A stretch of DNA of 16,205 nucleotides, taken from contig CAYTFK010000145.1 in NCBI GenBank assembly GCA_964436865.1, positions 1-16,205 on the forward strand, read 5' to 3'. Numbering within the stretch: position 1 is the first letter of the stretch; the number at the start of each line of letters is the position of its first letter. The notes under the pieces were generated by a model. That model worked only from the letters and a program-made list of their open reading frames with translations. It searched no databases and was not told the origin of the DNA. Below are positions 5,546 through 13,143 of this stretch, piece after piece. A program made the position numbers and the translations under genes. The DNA comes from JAXGPP01 sp964436865 (GTDB lineage: Bacteria; Planctomycetota; Planctomycetia; Pirellulales; Thermoguttaceae).

Positions 5546-7966
5546 CTACCTGTGTTCCATCCGGGCGATGATGTCCTCCTGCATGTCGGGCGTGAGGCGC
5601 ACGAAGAACTCGCTGAAGCCGGCGACGCGGACGACGAGATCGCGGTATTGTTCGGGGTTCTTCTGAGCGGCGCGGAGGGTGTCGCTGTTGACGACGTTGA
5701 TCTGCAATTCCTGGCCGCCGCGAGAGAAGTAGACATTGAGCATTGCGCGGAGCTTCTCGCGCTCGAGCTTGTCGGCGATCATGCCGGAATGGAAGCGGAT
5801 ATTGACCTGGTAGCCGCATTGCCAGCTGCCCGCCGAGTTCAGCGCCGAGACCGAGTTGAGCAAGGCCGTGGGGCCGCTCTGCTCACAACCGGCCGAGGCC
5901 GCCACCGAGCTGCCCAGCGGCGTGCCGGCCAGCCGCCCGTCGGGTGTAGCCGGCGTGCTCGAGCCGCTCCGCACGGCGCTACTGCGAACGACGTGCGAGT
6001 TGCCGAACGGGCTGCCGTCGCGGGGATCGCGGCAGATTTCCTTGACGGGCTCGTCGCGCAAACGCTCGACGAGGCGGATGACGTCTTCCAGCCGCGGATC
6101 GTCGTTGCCATGCTTGGGCGCGGCGAGCAGCCTGGCGCGGAGCCGCTCCTGTCCGGCGAAGTTCTCGCGGCACGCCGCCGCCACTTCTTCGAGCGTGGCC
6201 TGTTTGTTGTCGTAAACGACATTGCGGATCGCCGCCAGGCAATCGACCGCATTGGAGAATGCGATGCCGCCGCAGGAGAGGAAGTTGTACTTGGTGCCCT
6301 CGGCCATGTCGCGGGCGCGCTCGATACAGCCGTCGAAGAAGCACGAGGTAAGGGGTGTTTTTCCCCAGCGAATCTGGGCCTCGACCTCCTTGATGTTCGT
6401 GGCGTAGCTCTTTTCGACACCCTTGCGAATGTACGCCCCCACGGCGGCAGCAAACTGGTCGAAGCTGGTCAGCTCCGCCACGGGCGGCGCCACGTCGCGC
6501 CAACCCCACTGGTTCTTGTAGCCTTTGCCGCTGGTCAGCACCGCTTCGATCGCCTGGAGGTAGCCGCAATGCGCGGCCGGGTTGTAATACCACTGGCCGG
6601 GAATTCCCAACTCGTTGCAGCCAACAGGGACGAAATTGAAAGCATCGTCGCGTTCGATTCCCAGGCCGATCAAGGCCTCGGCAATGGCCATGTTGTTCCA
6701 GAACATGGGGAAGCACGTGCTGCGTTCCAGCCGCGACAGGCAGAAGTCGAAGAATGCCTGGTCGATCCCCCGGTGCCAGCGGACCCAGAGCAACGGTTCG
6801 GGCAAGGCGAGGTTGGTGTGTCCCTCGACGAAGAGCCAGCTCAGCCGATTCGTGAGGTCTTTTCCATCCGGCGTGCACCCGGAGACGCACAAGCCCTGAG
6901 TGAGATGGTGCTCGGAGCCCCAGAAGCTGTTGTCGTACTGCTTGAGCACGAAGTTTTCGGCCAGCCGCAGCGCCTCCGCATCGTCGAGGCGACCGGCCTT
7001 GATGTCGGCCTCGTAGTACGGATAAAGCAACTGGTCGATGTGGTCGGGGGTGCAGGAGTAACCGTGCCCCTCGATGTGGATCGCCTGGTGGGCGAACCAG
7101 AGGAGTTGCATCGCTTCGCGGAAGGTCTCCGGCGGCGCTGTGGCGACCTTGGCAGCAATGCGAGACATCTCGCGGAGTGCGCCCGCACGGTCAGCTTGAG
7201 TGGTGCGTGCCGCCTCACCGGCGAGGAAGTCGGCGTAGCGGGTGATCCATTCGGAGAGGCCGGCAAGCGAGATCTCGGCCGCATCGAGAAACGCCCGCTT
7301 GTCGGCGTCGGCTTCATCGCGCCGGCGGTCGCGGACCGCAGCCAACAGGTGTCCCAGGCCGTCTCGCAGCAGAGCGCCGTAACTGGGGCTCAGATGGCCC
7401 TGGTTGGAGATAAACTTATAGCCCAGCTCGCGCGGCACGTCGTCCGCTTTCTCATAGGGCTTCTGGCCGAGGATCTCGGTGCGGTACAGGCCCCACAGGT
7501 TCCGGTTCTTCCAATAGTCGCGTATCTCGGCGGGAACCTGCCCCTGGAGATAGCCCTGGCGATCGGGCCGCTCGCTGGTGTAGATGTTGTTCTCGCCGAT
7601 CCCCAGTTCGACCATTATGGGCATTGCGCCGGGCAGTTCGCTGATCGACCCGGCGATGCGGTCATGGTTGCGTATATAGAGCGGAACGGTGCGGAAGTAC
7701 TCCCGCAGCGCAGTTGCCTTGCGGACAATCCACGGCTTGTCCTCAGTCTCCTGGAACACCCGGGTGAAGACTTCGGCGCGGTGCAGGGCCACGCGCAATG
7801 GCGAATCGACGATGTCGCGCCGCAGGGCAGCCATGCCGGGGTTGGGAAGGGACGGGCTTGCCGCCAGAATCGACCCGGGGTTCCATCGTCCCACGGCCGC
7901 CGCGCCGACGGCCGTACCCGTTGCCGCGAGAAAGTGCCGCCGGGTCAGAGCGTTTCGGTCGCGCAT
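5546..7966 (-). CDS. Glycyl radical enzyme (PFL/dehydratase superfamily) with a Tat signal peptide
   Basis: 806 residues from the ATG at 7966, a normal GRE length. A typical GRE starts directly with its PFL domain; here a 40-residue leader comes first: a basic n-region, T8-R9-R10-H-F-L13 (twin-arginine motif), an Ala/Gly-rich h-region to about residue 26, then SILAASPS. The PFL-like domain includes the KPWIVRKATAL and IRNHDRIAGS segments near the N-terminus, the cysteine loop VGCNELG (catalytic Cys450, codon 6617-6619, with Glu452), PDGRLAGTPLG, and the C-terminal glycyl radical loop RVAGFS (Gly783, codon 5618-5620). Cys plus Glu (GCxE) points to a dehydratase/lyase-type GRE rather than true pyruvate formate-lyase, which has a Cys-Cys pair. 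The substrate is unknown. The ATG at 7966 has GGAG 7 nt ahead; an in-frame ATG at 8008, overlapping the upstream stop as ATGA, would add 14 residues and keep the Tat motif. Confidence 0.92.
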   Translation of the reverse strand: MRDRNALTRRHFLAATGTAVGAAAVGRWNPGSILAASPSLPNPGMAALRRDIVDSPLRVALHRAEVFTRVFQETEDKPWIVRKATALREYFRTVPLYIRNHDRIAGSISELPGAMPIMVELGIGENNIYTSERPDRQGYLQGQVPAEIRDYWKNRNLWGLYRTEILGQKPYEKADDVPRELGYKFISNQGHLSPSYGALLRDGLGHLLAAVRDRRRDEADADKRAFLDAAEISLAGLSEWITRYADFLAGEAARTTQADRAGALREMSRIAAKVATAPPETFREAMQLLWFAHQAIHIEGHGYSCTPDHIDQLLYPYYEADIKAGRLDDAEALRLAENFVLKQYDNSFWGSEHHLTQGLCVSGCTPDGKDLTNRLSWLFVEGHTNLALPEPLLWVRWHRGIDQAFFDFCLSRLERSTCFPMFWNNMAIAEALIGLGIERDDAFNFVPVGCNELGIPGQWYYNPAAHCGYLQAIEAVLTSGKGYKNQWGWRDVAPPVAELTSFDQFAAAVGAYIRKGVEKSYATNIKEVEAQIRWGKTPLTSCFFDGCIERARDMAEGTKYNFLSCGGIAFSNAVDCLAAIRNVVYDNKQATLEEVAAACRENFAGQERLRARLLAAPKHGNDDPRLEDVIRLVERLRDEPVKEICRDPRDGSPFGNSHVVRSSAVRSGSSTPATPDGRLAGTPLGSSVAASAGCEQSGPTALLNSVSALNSAGSWQCGYQVNIRFHSGMIADKLEREKLRAMLNVYFSRGGQELQINVVNSDTLRAAQKNPEQYRDLVVRVAGFSEFFVRLTPDMQEDIIARMEHR

Positions 7967-7973
7967 TGCTTGT

Positions 7974-7977
7974 CTCC
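7974..7977 (-). promoter_or_regulatory. Ribosome-binding site favouring the 7966 start of the GRE
   Basis: GGAG on the minus strand, 7 nt before the ATG at 7966. The alternative ATG at 8008 has only GGTGG directly touching it. Either start retains the complete Tat signal. An internal Met near 7834, where a usual GRE would begin, has no such site. Confidence 0.6.
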
Positions 7978-8004
7978 GAGGAAGATCCTTCGTTCGGACT
8001 GTTC

Positions 8005-9300
8005 TCATCCACCGGGGGGCGCGGCGAGCGTCGCGTCGCGAATCGCCCGCGCGGTGGCCTCCAGGCGGCGCACCACGTCGGCATGACGGCTGGCGACGTT
8101 GGTTGCCTCGCCCCGGTCGGACTTCAGGTCGTACAACTGTGGCGGCGCGGTCAGATGCAGCTTCCAGTGGCCCACGCGAACGGCCTCCAATCGCCGTTCG
8201 TTCAGGCCATAAAGCAGGTACAGCGTCTCCCGTGCCGATTGTGCGGCGGGTTCGCCCAGCAGAACGTCGCTGAAATCGCAGCCATCGAGTTCCGTCGGGG
8301 GCGTAGCGCCGGTCAGGCGGGCGATGGTGGGCAGCACGTCGAGCGCGGTGAGGAAATCGTTACACACCCGGCCGGCAGGGACTCTTCCTGGCCACCACGC
8401 GACGAGCGGCACGCGGACGCCCCCTTCGTACACCGTGTGCTTGGTACCGCGGAGCGGGCCGGCGGAACCGGGCGTGTTGCGCTCGGGACCGTTGTCGCTG
8501 GTGAACAGGACAAGCGTCTTCTCCGCCAGCCCCAGGGAGCGAAGTCGATCGACAATCTGTCCGGTGCTCCAGTCGAGTTCCTCGACCGCATCGCCGTAGA
8601 GCCCGCGTCCTGAGCGGCCTTTGAATCGAGGCGAGGCATCGAAGGGAATATGCGGCATAGCGTGGCCGAGGTAGAGGAAGAACGGCCCGTCGCGGTGCGT
8701 TTCGATGAATCGCAGGGCCTCCTCGGTGTAGAGCGATGTCATTTCTGCCGGGACGGCCGGGCGACGGACCACGGCCTCATCGCGCAGCACGGGCATGCCC
8801 CCTTCGGATTCGAAATGCGCGGTCTCGAACCTGTCGAGGTTGTGGAGCACGCCGAAGTAGCTGTCGAATCCCTGGTCGAGCGGTCGCATCCCGCTTCGGA
8901 AGCCGAGGTGCCATTTGCCAATGCAACCGGTCGCATAGTCATGCGATTTGACCACATCGGCCAGCGTCTGCGCCTCTTGCGGAAGCCCGCCGGCGGCGTC
9001 GGGACGCAACACGCCGACGGCCAGACCGAACCGCGCAGGATAGCGACCAGTCATCAGCGCCACGCGCGAGGGCGTGCAAAGCGGCGCAACCATCGCGAAA
9101 TCGGTGAAACGCGTTCCCTCGCTCGCCATCCGGTCGAGATGCGGCGTGCGGATGTCCCGGGCGCCAAAGCAACCCAGGTCGCCGTAGCCGAGATCATCGG
9201 CGAGAATCACGATGACGTTCGGCTTCGCTGGCTCCGCGGCGCTGGCGGTCAGGCCCCACAAGATGATGCCGCAGGCCAAAAGCAGGCAACGATTCGACAT
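8005..9300 (-). CDS. Secreted type I sulfatase (arylsulfatase A-like)
   Basis: 431 residues. Sec signal peptide at about 1-21 (cleavage near SA/AEP). Sulfatase signatures in order: metal-binding Asp35-Asp36 in ILADDLGYGD, formylglycine motif C75-T-P-S-R79 followed by the VALMTGRYP segment, GK129-W-H131, His216, FTSDN270G with Asp269, and Lys287 in GTKHTVYEGG. Together these support an intact active site for sulfate ester hydrolysis, probably on a sugar. The protein is compact and ends soon after the YDLKSD segment, with no extra C-terminal module. It lies 18 bp after the preceding sulfatase and its stop overlaps the upstream candidate start of the GRE (ATGA at 8005-8008), so it belongs to the same transcription unit. 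The LLLAC near the N-terminus is too early to be a lipobox. Substrate not determinable. Confidence 0.93.
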   Translation of the reverse strand: MSNRCLLLACGIILWGLTASAAEPAKPNVIVILADDLGYGDLGCFGARDIRTPHLDRMASEGTRFTDFAMVAPLCTPSRVALMTGRYPARFGLAVGVLRPDAAGGLPQEAQTLADVVKSHDYATGCIGKWHLGFRSGMRPLDQGFDSYFGVLHNLDRFETAHFESEGGMPVLRDEAVVRRPAVPAEMTSLYTEEALRFIETHRDGPFFLYLGHAMPHIPFDASPRFKGRSGRGLYGDAVEELDWSTGQIVDRLRSLGLAEKTLVLFTSDNGPERNTPGSAGPLRGTKHTVYEGGVRVPLVAWWPGRVPAGRVCNDFLTALDVLPTIARLTGATPPTELDGCDFSDVLLGEPAAQSARETLYLLYGLNERRLEAVRVGHWKLHLTAPPQLYDLKSDRGEATNVASRHADVVRRLEATARAIRDATLAAPPGG

Positions 9301-9318
9301 GGGCTGATCGCCAGATAT

Positions 9319-11148
9319 CTATGGTTTGCCTTCCTGCAGTTCCAACCGAATATGCTTGAAGTCCATCACACTCGAGCCGGGATTGGAGATTGCTTCGATA
9401 CCAAGCACCACGGGTCCTTTGGACAGATTCATGTTGCCCAGCTTAAGCGTGGCCCAGTGGCGATTCTGGTACTTCTCGTGCCCTTCCTGGTCGCGATGGG
9501 GAAGCGGAACAGACTCCACCGGCGCAGCGGGCACCATGGCCTCCAGAAAAGAGTCGGCAGCACGGATTCGGATCTTCGCACCCGCATCCTCCGCCGGGCA
9601 GGCGTAGGCTATTTCCAGGGCGTAGCGGCCGGATCGAACCACATCGAGGTCGAACCACAATCGGGCGTTCGCATCGGTCCATCCGGTGAGCCAGTCGTTC
9701 GCGTACCCCGGACCGGAGTGGAATCGCAGGGGCGCGGTGAAGTACGCTTGCGGCGCGTGGATCTCCACGGGATTCTCTTCGGCGTAGCCGACCGGGATCG
9801 GAAACCGCCGCAGTCCATCGCGGGAGATGTCGGCGAACCACGCGTCGTACAGCGCGCTGAGCTCGGCCACCTTCTCGGGTTGCTGCGGCGCGAGATCGTT
9901 CTTCTCGCCCGGATCATTCACCATGTCGTAGAGCTGCCAGCGAGTGGCGCTGGCGTCGTTGTTGACGGCACCGGAACCGCCGCTTCGCCCCCGAATGTCG
10001 CATACCAGCCGATACCGATCGGTGCGGACCGCGCCGGGGAACTTGTTCGTTTCGTCGATGGGGTTGTGTGTGAAGAGCACCCGCTCGGGCCACCGGGCGT
10101 CGCCCCCCTCCAGCAGTGGGCGCAGGCTGATCCCGTCGATCGGCGGCCCCGGCGGCGCCGGCACGCCGCAGAGGTCGAGCAGCGTGGGGTAAAGATCAAT
10201 GTGCGAGACGATGGGCTTTACCACGTGCGCGGTCCATTGCGCCGCTGGCCAGCGGACGAATAGCGGCACCCGGGTGCCCCCTTCATGGACGCTCGTCTTT
10301 CCGCCCCTCATTCCGGCGTTGTAGATCTTCACTCCGGCCGTACCGCCGTTGTCGGTGAGGAAAATGACGATCGTGTTCTCGGCAAGCTCGCGTCGATCGA
10401 GATGGGCCAACAGGCGGCCGATATTGTCGTCGAGATTCTCGCACATGCCCCAGAATGCCGCCACCGCGTCGTCGAACCCCTGGGCCTTGAACCGATCGAA
10501 GTACTTGTCCGGCACCTGGAACGGCGAGTGCGGCGCGTTGTAGGCGAGATAGCAGAAGAAAGGCTGGGCGCCGCCTTTCGCGATCCACTTCATCGCCTCG
10601 TCGGTGAGCACGTCGCTGATATAGCCTTGTGTCTTCTCGGCCTGCGTGCCGCGCAGGAGCGTGGCATCGAAATAGTTGTTCCAGTGGCCGTTGTGGAAAC
10701 CAAAGAACTCCTCGAAGCCCTGGCCGGGCGGCGTGTAGGGATACTGCTCGCCGTTGTGCCATTTACCTATCAATGCCGTGCGGTAGCCGCCGGCTCGCAA
10801 CGCCTCGGCGATCGTCACCTCGTTCGGCCGCATCGCCTCGCGGTTGTGTGTCACGCCATGCACGCCGGTGCGCAAAGGCCAGCGCCCCGTGAGCAGCGCC
10901 GCGCGCGTGGGGGCGCAGAACGAGTTGACGTAGAACCGGTCGAAACGCACCGACGACTCGGCCAGGCGATCCAGATGCGGAGTCCGCACGTGCGGATTGC
11001 CGTGAATCGAGAAATCGCCGTAGCCCTGATCATCGGTAATGATCAGGAGGACGTTGGGCCGCGCGTGAGGCTCGGCCGCGCCGGCGATCGCGCCTGCAAT
11101 CACCAGCGCAGCGAGCAACGACACGACGATTCGCCGGATCATGGTCAT
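9319..11148 (-). CDS. Secreted type I sulfatase with C-terminal beta-sandwich-like domain
   Basis: 609 residues. Sec signal at about 1-24 (cleavage near GAA). Catalytic domain about 30-440: Asp39-Asp40 in IITDDQGYGD, formylglycine motif C78-A-P-T-R82, GK129-W-H131, Asp266-Asn267, Lys284 and HEGGTRVPL. Residues about 460-605 form an additional domain rich in alternating hydrophobic and aromatic residues (ARLWFDLDVVRSGRYALEI, MDFKHIRLEL) that resembles the beta-sandwich, carbohydrate-binding-like ends of some bacterial sulfatases; this is by appearance only. The start ATG overlaps the DUF1080 stop as ATGA (11145-11148), with AAGG upstream; a second Met two codons later is also possible. The overlap argues for coupled translation. 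Expected role: removal of sulfate from a glycan outside the cytoplasm. Confidence 0.92.
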   Translation of the reverse strand: MTMIRRIVVSLLAALVIAGAIAGAAEPHARPNVLLIITDDQGYGDFSIHGNPHVRTPHLDRLAESSVRFDRFYVNSFCAPTRAALLTGRWPLRTGVHGVTHNREAMRPNEVTIAEALRAGGYRTALIGKWHNGEQYPYTPPGQGFEEFFGFHNGHWNNYFDATLLRGTQAEKTQGYISDVLTDEAMKWIAKGGAQPFFCYLAYNAPHSPFQVPDKYFDRFKAQGFDDAVAAFWGMCENLDDNIGRLLAHLDRRELAENTIVIFLTDNGGTAGVKIYNAGMRGGKTSVHEGGTRVPLFVRWPAAQWTAHVVKPIVSHIDLYPTLLDLCGVPAPPGPPIDGISLRPLLEGGDARWPERVLFTHNPIDETNKFPGAVRTDRYRLVCDIRGRSGGSGAVNNDASATRWQLYDMVNDPGEKNDLAPQQPEKVAELSALYDAWFADISRDGLRRFPIPVGYAEENPVEIHAPQAYFTAPLRFHSGPGYANDWLTGWTDANARLWFDLDVVRSGRYALEIAYACPAEDAGAKIRIRAADSFLEAMVPAAPVESVPLPHRDQEGHEKYQNRHWATLKLGNMNLSKGPVVLGIEAISNPGSSVMDFKHIRLELQEGKP

Positions 11149-11885
11149 TCAATCGCCTTGACGCGGATATCCCTGTACTCGGCCCACATCGGCTTGCCCG
11201 CGTGGAGTTGCAGCGCCAGCACGCCCTCGCTCAAGGCCGATTGCGGATCCTCATCGGTGAAATCGAGGATCAACCGGCCGTTGAGGTAGTGCTGGATGCG
11301 GTTCCCCTTCGCGACGATCACCACGTCGTTCCAGTCGTCAAGCTTGAACAGCTTCTCAAACTCTTCCTGGCTGATCAGCGTGTCGGTAACTTGCTTTTTG
11401 CCATCGGCGCCCCACGTGGCCTGTTCACCCACGAGGCAGATGCGGCCGCGCTTGCCCCCTTCGTCGTAGATAAAGCCCGACACGCTCGGAAGCTTCACTT
11501 CGTTGCGGATCTCATGCTGGTAGCCGCGCACTACCCACTGGTTGCGCACCTTGCCGTCGGTGATATGTTTCGACCGGTACTGGATGCCCGAGTTGTTTGT
11601 GGCATTGCAGCGGAAGGAAAGCCGCAACTCGAAATCCTTGAGCGTGCCGTCCTTCCAGATGATGAACGTGTTGCCGTTGGCGGGATTCTCGGCGGTTGTC
11701 TCGCCGCGGAGCGCGCCATCCTTCACCGACCACAGCCGGGGATCGCCGTCCCACCCGGCCAGATCCGTTCCATTGAAGATTCGCGTCATATCGCCGGATT
11801 CGGCGGGAGCGTATTTCGGCTCCGCAGCCACAACGGCGCCAGTGGTGAGGATCGCTAGAGCAGCCAGTGTCAGACAACGAGACAT
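11145..11885 (-). CDS. Secreted DUF1080 protein (3-keto-disaccharide hydrolase-like, PF06439)
   Basis: 246 residues. Sec signal peptide at about 1-20 (VVA/A). The mature part is a single LamG-like beta-jelly-roll domain of the DUF1080 type: IFNGTDLAGWDG (36-47), WSVKDGALRGE (52-62), DFELRLSFR (84-92), NSGIQYRS (98-105), then a WNDVVIVAKGNRIQHYLNG segment and the closing AEYRDIRVK strand. In this family, some members hydrolyse 3-keto-glycosides; most are uncharacterised and abundant in planctomycetes. GGAG lies 8 nt before the ATG. It is the first gene of the minus-strand unit, with a candidate promoter about 40 nt upstream, and its stop overlaps the following sulfatase. The context suggests glycan breakdown along with the sulfatases. 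Family confident, activity not. Confidence 0.9.
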   Translation of the reverse strand: MSRCLTLAALAILTTGAVVAAEPKYAPAESGDMTRIFNGTDLAGWDGDPRLWSVKDGALRGETTAENPANGNTFIIWKDGTLKDFELRLSFRCNATNNSGIQYRSKHITDGKVRNQWVVRGYQHEIRNEVKLPSVSGFIYDEGGKRGRICLVGEQATWGADGKKQVTDTLISQEEFEKLFKLDDWNDVVIVAKGNRIQHYLNGRLILDFTDEDPQSALSEGVLALQLHAGKPMWAEYRDIRVKAIE

Positions 11886-11923
11886 GATTCTCTCTCCAGT
11901 GCAAGTGACGACAGGTAAGGACG

Positions 11924-11952
11924 ATTATGATCTACCCGCACTCCATCGCCAA
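11924..11952 (-). promoter_or_regulatory. Sigma70-like promoter for the DUF1080-sulfatase-GRE unit
   Basis: On the minus strand, TTGGCG (11952-11947), a 17-nt spacer and CATAAT (11929-11924), giving a leader of about 30 nt before the ATG at 11885. The -10 matches five of six consensus positions, the -35 four. It is the only convincing promoter seen ahead of the five genes, which fits a single transcript. The rest of the divergent region 11886-12156 shows no gene; a lone TATAAC at 12068-12073 may be part of the plus-strand promoter. Confidence 0.45.
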
Positions 11953-12156
11953 CCCGGCACATTGTCCCGACCTCCCACCGCATCCACCGGCCAGATGCGA
12001 GCTCATGTGGGGGAAGGCGAGCGATGCGACGGGCGGTTTTCCGACACCGCCGGCCACTCTCGGCCGATATAACTGGATGAAGGACATTTCCAGGAGTCGG
12101 CAAGGAGGGATCGAGGGCGCCCGAGTTTGCTGGCTGCGCAGAAAGGACGCTTTCCC

Positions 12157-13095
12157 ATGCCGAACCAGACGATCAGGTGGGTCCAGGCCCTCGGTTTCGC
12201 CGGTCTCGTATTCATATCCCAGCAGTTGATGGCGCAGGGCCCGGCCCTTGTTGCCCCCTCGGAAGTAGCAAGCCCGCCGTCTTCCGAGGCACTCGCGCCG
12301 CCCGCCTACAACGGGCCGTTTCCGGTCATTCCTGGAATGCCCGCCGGCCCATACCTGCCGGCCCCGGCAGGCGAACCTGGTACCGCTTACGAAACTATGC
12401 CGCCGGCTGATGGAAGTGTCTCGATGCCGCACTCCGTCACGACCGGCCACGGCGCGATGACCCAGTCGCGCGGCTGGTCGCAGACAGACGGCACTTACTC
12501 ATACACTCACCAGCAAACCTGGACGAATCCCGACGGCAGCCTGCTCCGCCAGCACGAAAGAAGCGTGACGGGAACGGATCCCTACAACTACCAGCGCGAG
12601 CAGACAATCACCCTCCGCGATGGACGCACGATCAACCATACGCAAAGCCGCACTTGGGATGGCACTACCGGGACGATGGAGCGTACCTTCTCGGGTCCGA
12701 ATGGGCAGACTCGCAGCATGGAGCGTCCCTGGTCGCCCGAAGAGTTTTTCGAGACTGAAAACACGCCCGCGCCCGCGGCGTCCGACCTGCCCCCGTCGCC
12801 CGAGTTTTCGCCAGCCATGGCTCCGGGATCGCCCTCAGACGCCATCGACTCAGACGGCAAGGCCAAGAAGCCGAGTTGGCTGTCGAAGTGGAATCCGTTC
12901 GCAAAGTGGGGCAAATCGTCGGAGCCACGCGCTTCACGCTCCGGCTTCACCGTCGGTTCATCGCAACGCGGCAATTCCTTTTCGGCGCCCCCCGGGCTGG
13001 CGAAGAAACAGGCCGGCGTGCCGTCGGGTGGCCGCGATCTCGGACAGCAAGCTTTCGGCAGGACGAAAAGCCACGGACCACCCGGCGCGCGATGA
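12157..13095 (+). CDS. Secreted proline-rich protein with beta-hairpin-like repeats, unknown function
   Basis: 312 residues; family not recognised. A Sec signal covers about 1-26 (LMA/Q). Residues 28-100 are Pro/Ala-rich and probably disordered. Residues 103-192 hold an imperfect repeat of Thr- and Arg-rich strands joined by turns (TDG, NPDG, RDG, PNG): for example TNPDGSLLRQHERSVTG, LRDGRTINHTQSRTWDG and SGPNGQTRSMERPW, a pattern suggesting a small beta-sheet of hairpins. Residues 203-230 are again Pro-rich, followed by a basic, Trp-containing patch (KKPSWLSKWNPFAKWGK, 237-253) and a Gly/Ser/Arg-rich tail. The ATG at 12157 is preferred because AAAGGA lies 9 nt ahead and the signal peptide starts there; a TTG/ATG further upstream only adds a polar stretch. 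Next gene 48 bp downstream on the same strand. Probably a cell-envelope or extracellular protein. Confidence 0.75.
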   Translation: MPNQTIRWVQALGFAGLVFISQQLMAQGPALVAPSEVASPPSSEALAPPAYNGPFPVIPGMPAGPYLPAPAGEPGTAYETMPPADGSVSMPHSVTTGHGAMTQSRGWSQTDGTYSYTHQQTWTNPDGSLLRQHERSVTGTDPYNYQREQTITLRDGRTINHTQSRTWDGTTGTMERTFSGPNGQTRSMERPWSPEEFFETENTPAPAASDLPPSPEFSPAMAPGSPSDAIDSDGKAKKPSWLSKWNPFAKWGKSSEPRASRSGFTVGSSQRGNSFSAPPGLAKKQAGVPSGGRDLGQQAFGRTKSHGPPGAR

Positions 13096-13143
13096 GGCGT
13101 GCGTCGAACTGGCATTCTGCCTAGTCAATGGCGATGATCGGCC

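Noticed and set aside
4835..8086. 1083-residue plus-strand open frame
   Set aside because: It lies opposite the GRE and activase, which have full conserved motifs. The translation has no recognisable domain and the composition of a GC-rich antisense shadow.
9256..9285. Lipobox-like LLLAC in the 431-residue sulfatase
   Set aside because: The Cys is residue 10, too close to the N-terminus for a lipoprotein signal; a normal Sec cleavage site lies at about 21.
8650..10263. 537-residue plus-strand open frame
   Set aside because: Antisense to two sulfatases with intact active-site motifs; no domain seen.
10285..11289. 334-residue plus-strand open frame
   Set aside because: Antisense to the N-terminal part of the 609-residue sulfatase and the DUF1080 end; no domain or ribosome-binding site.
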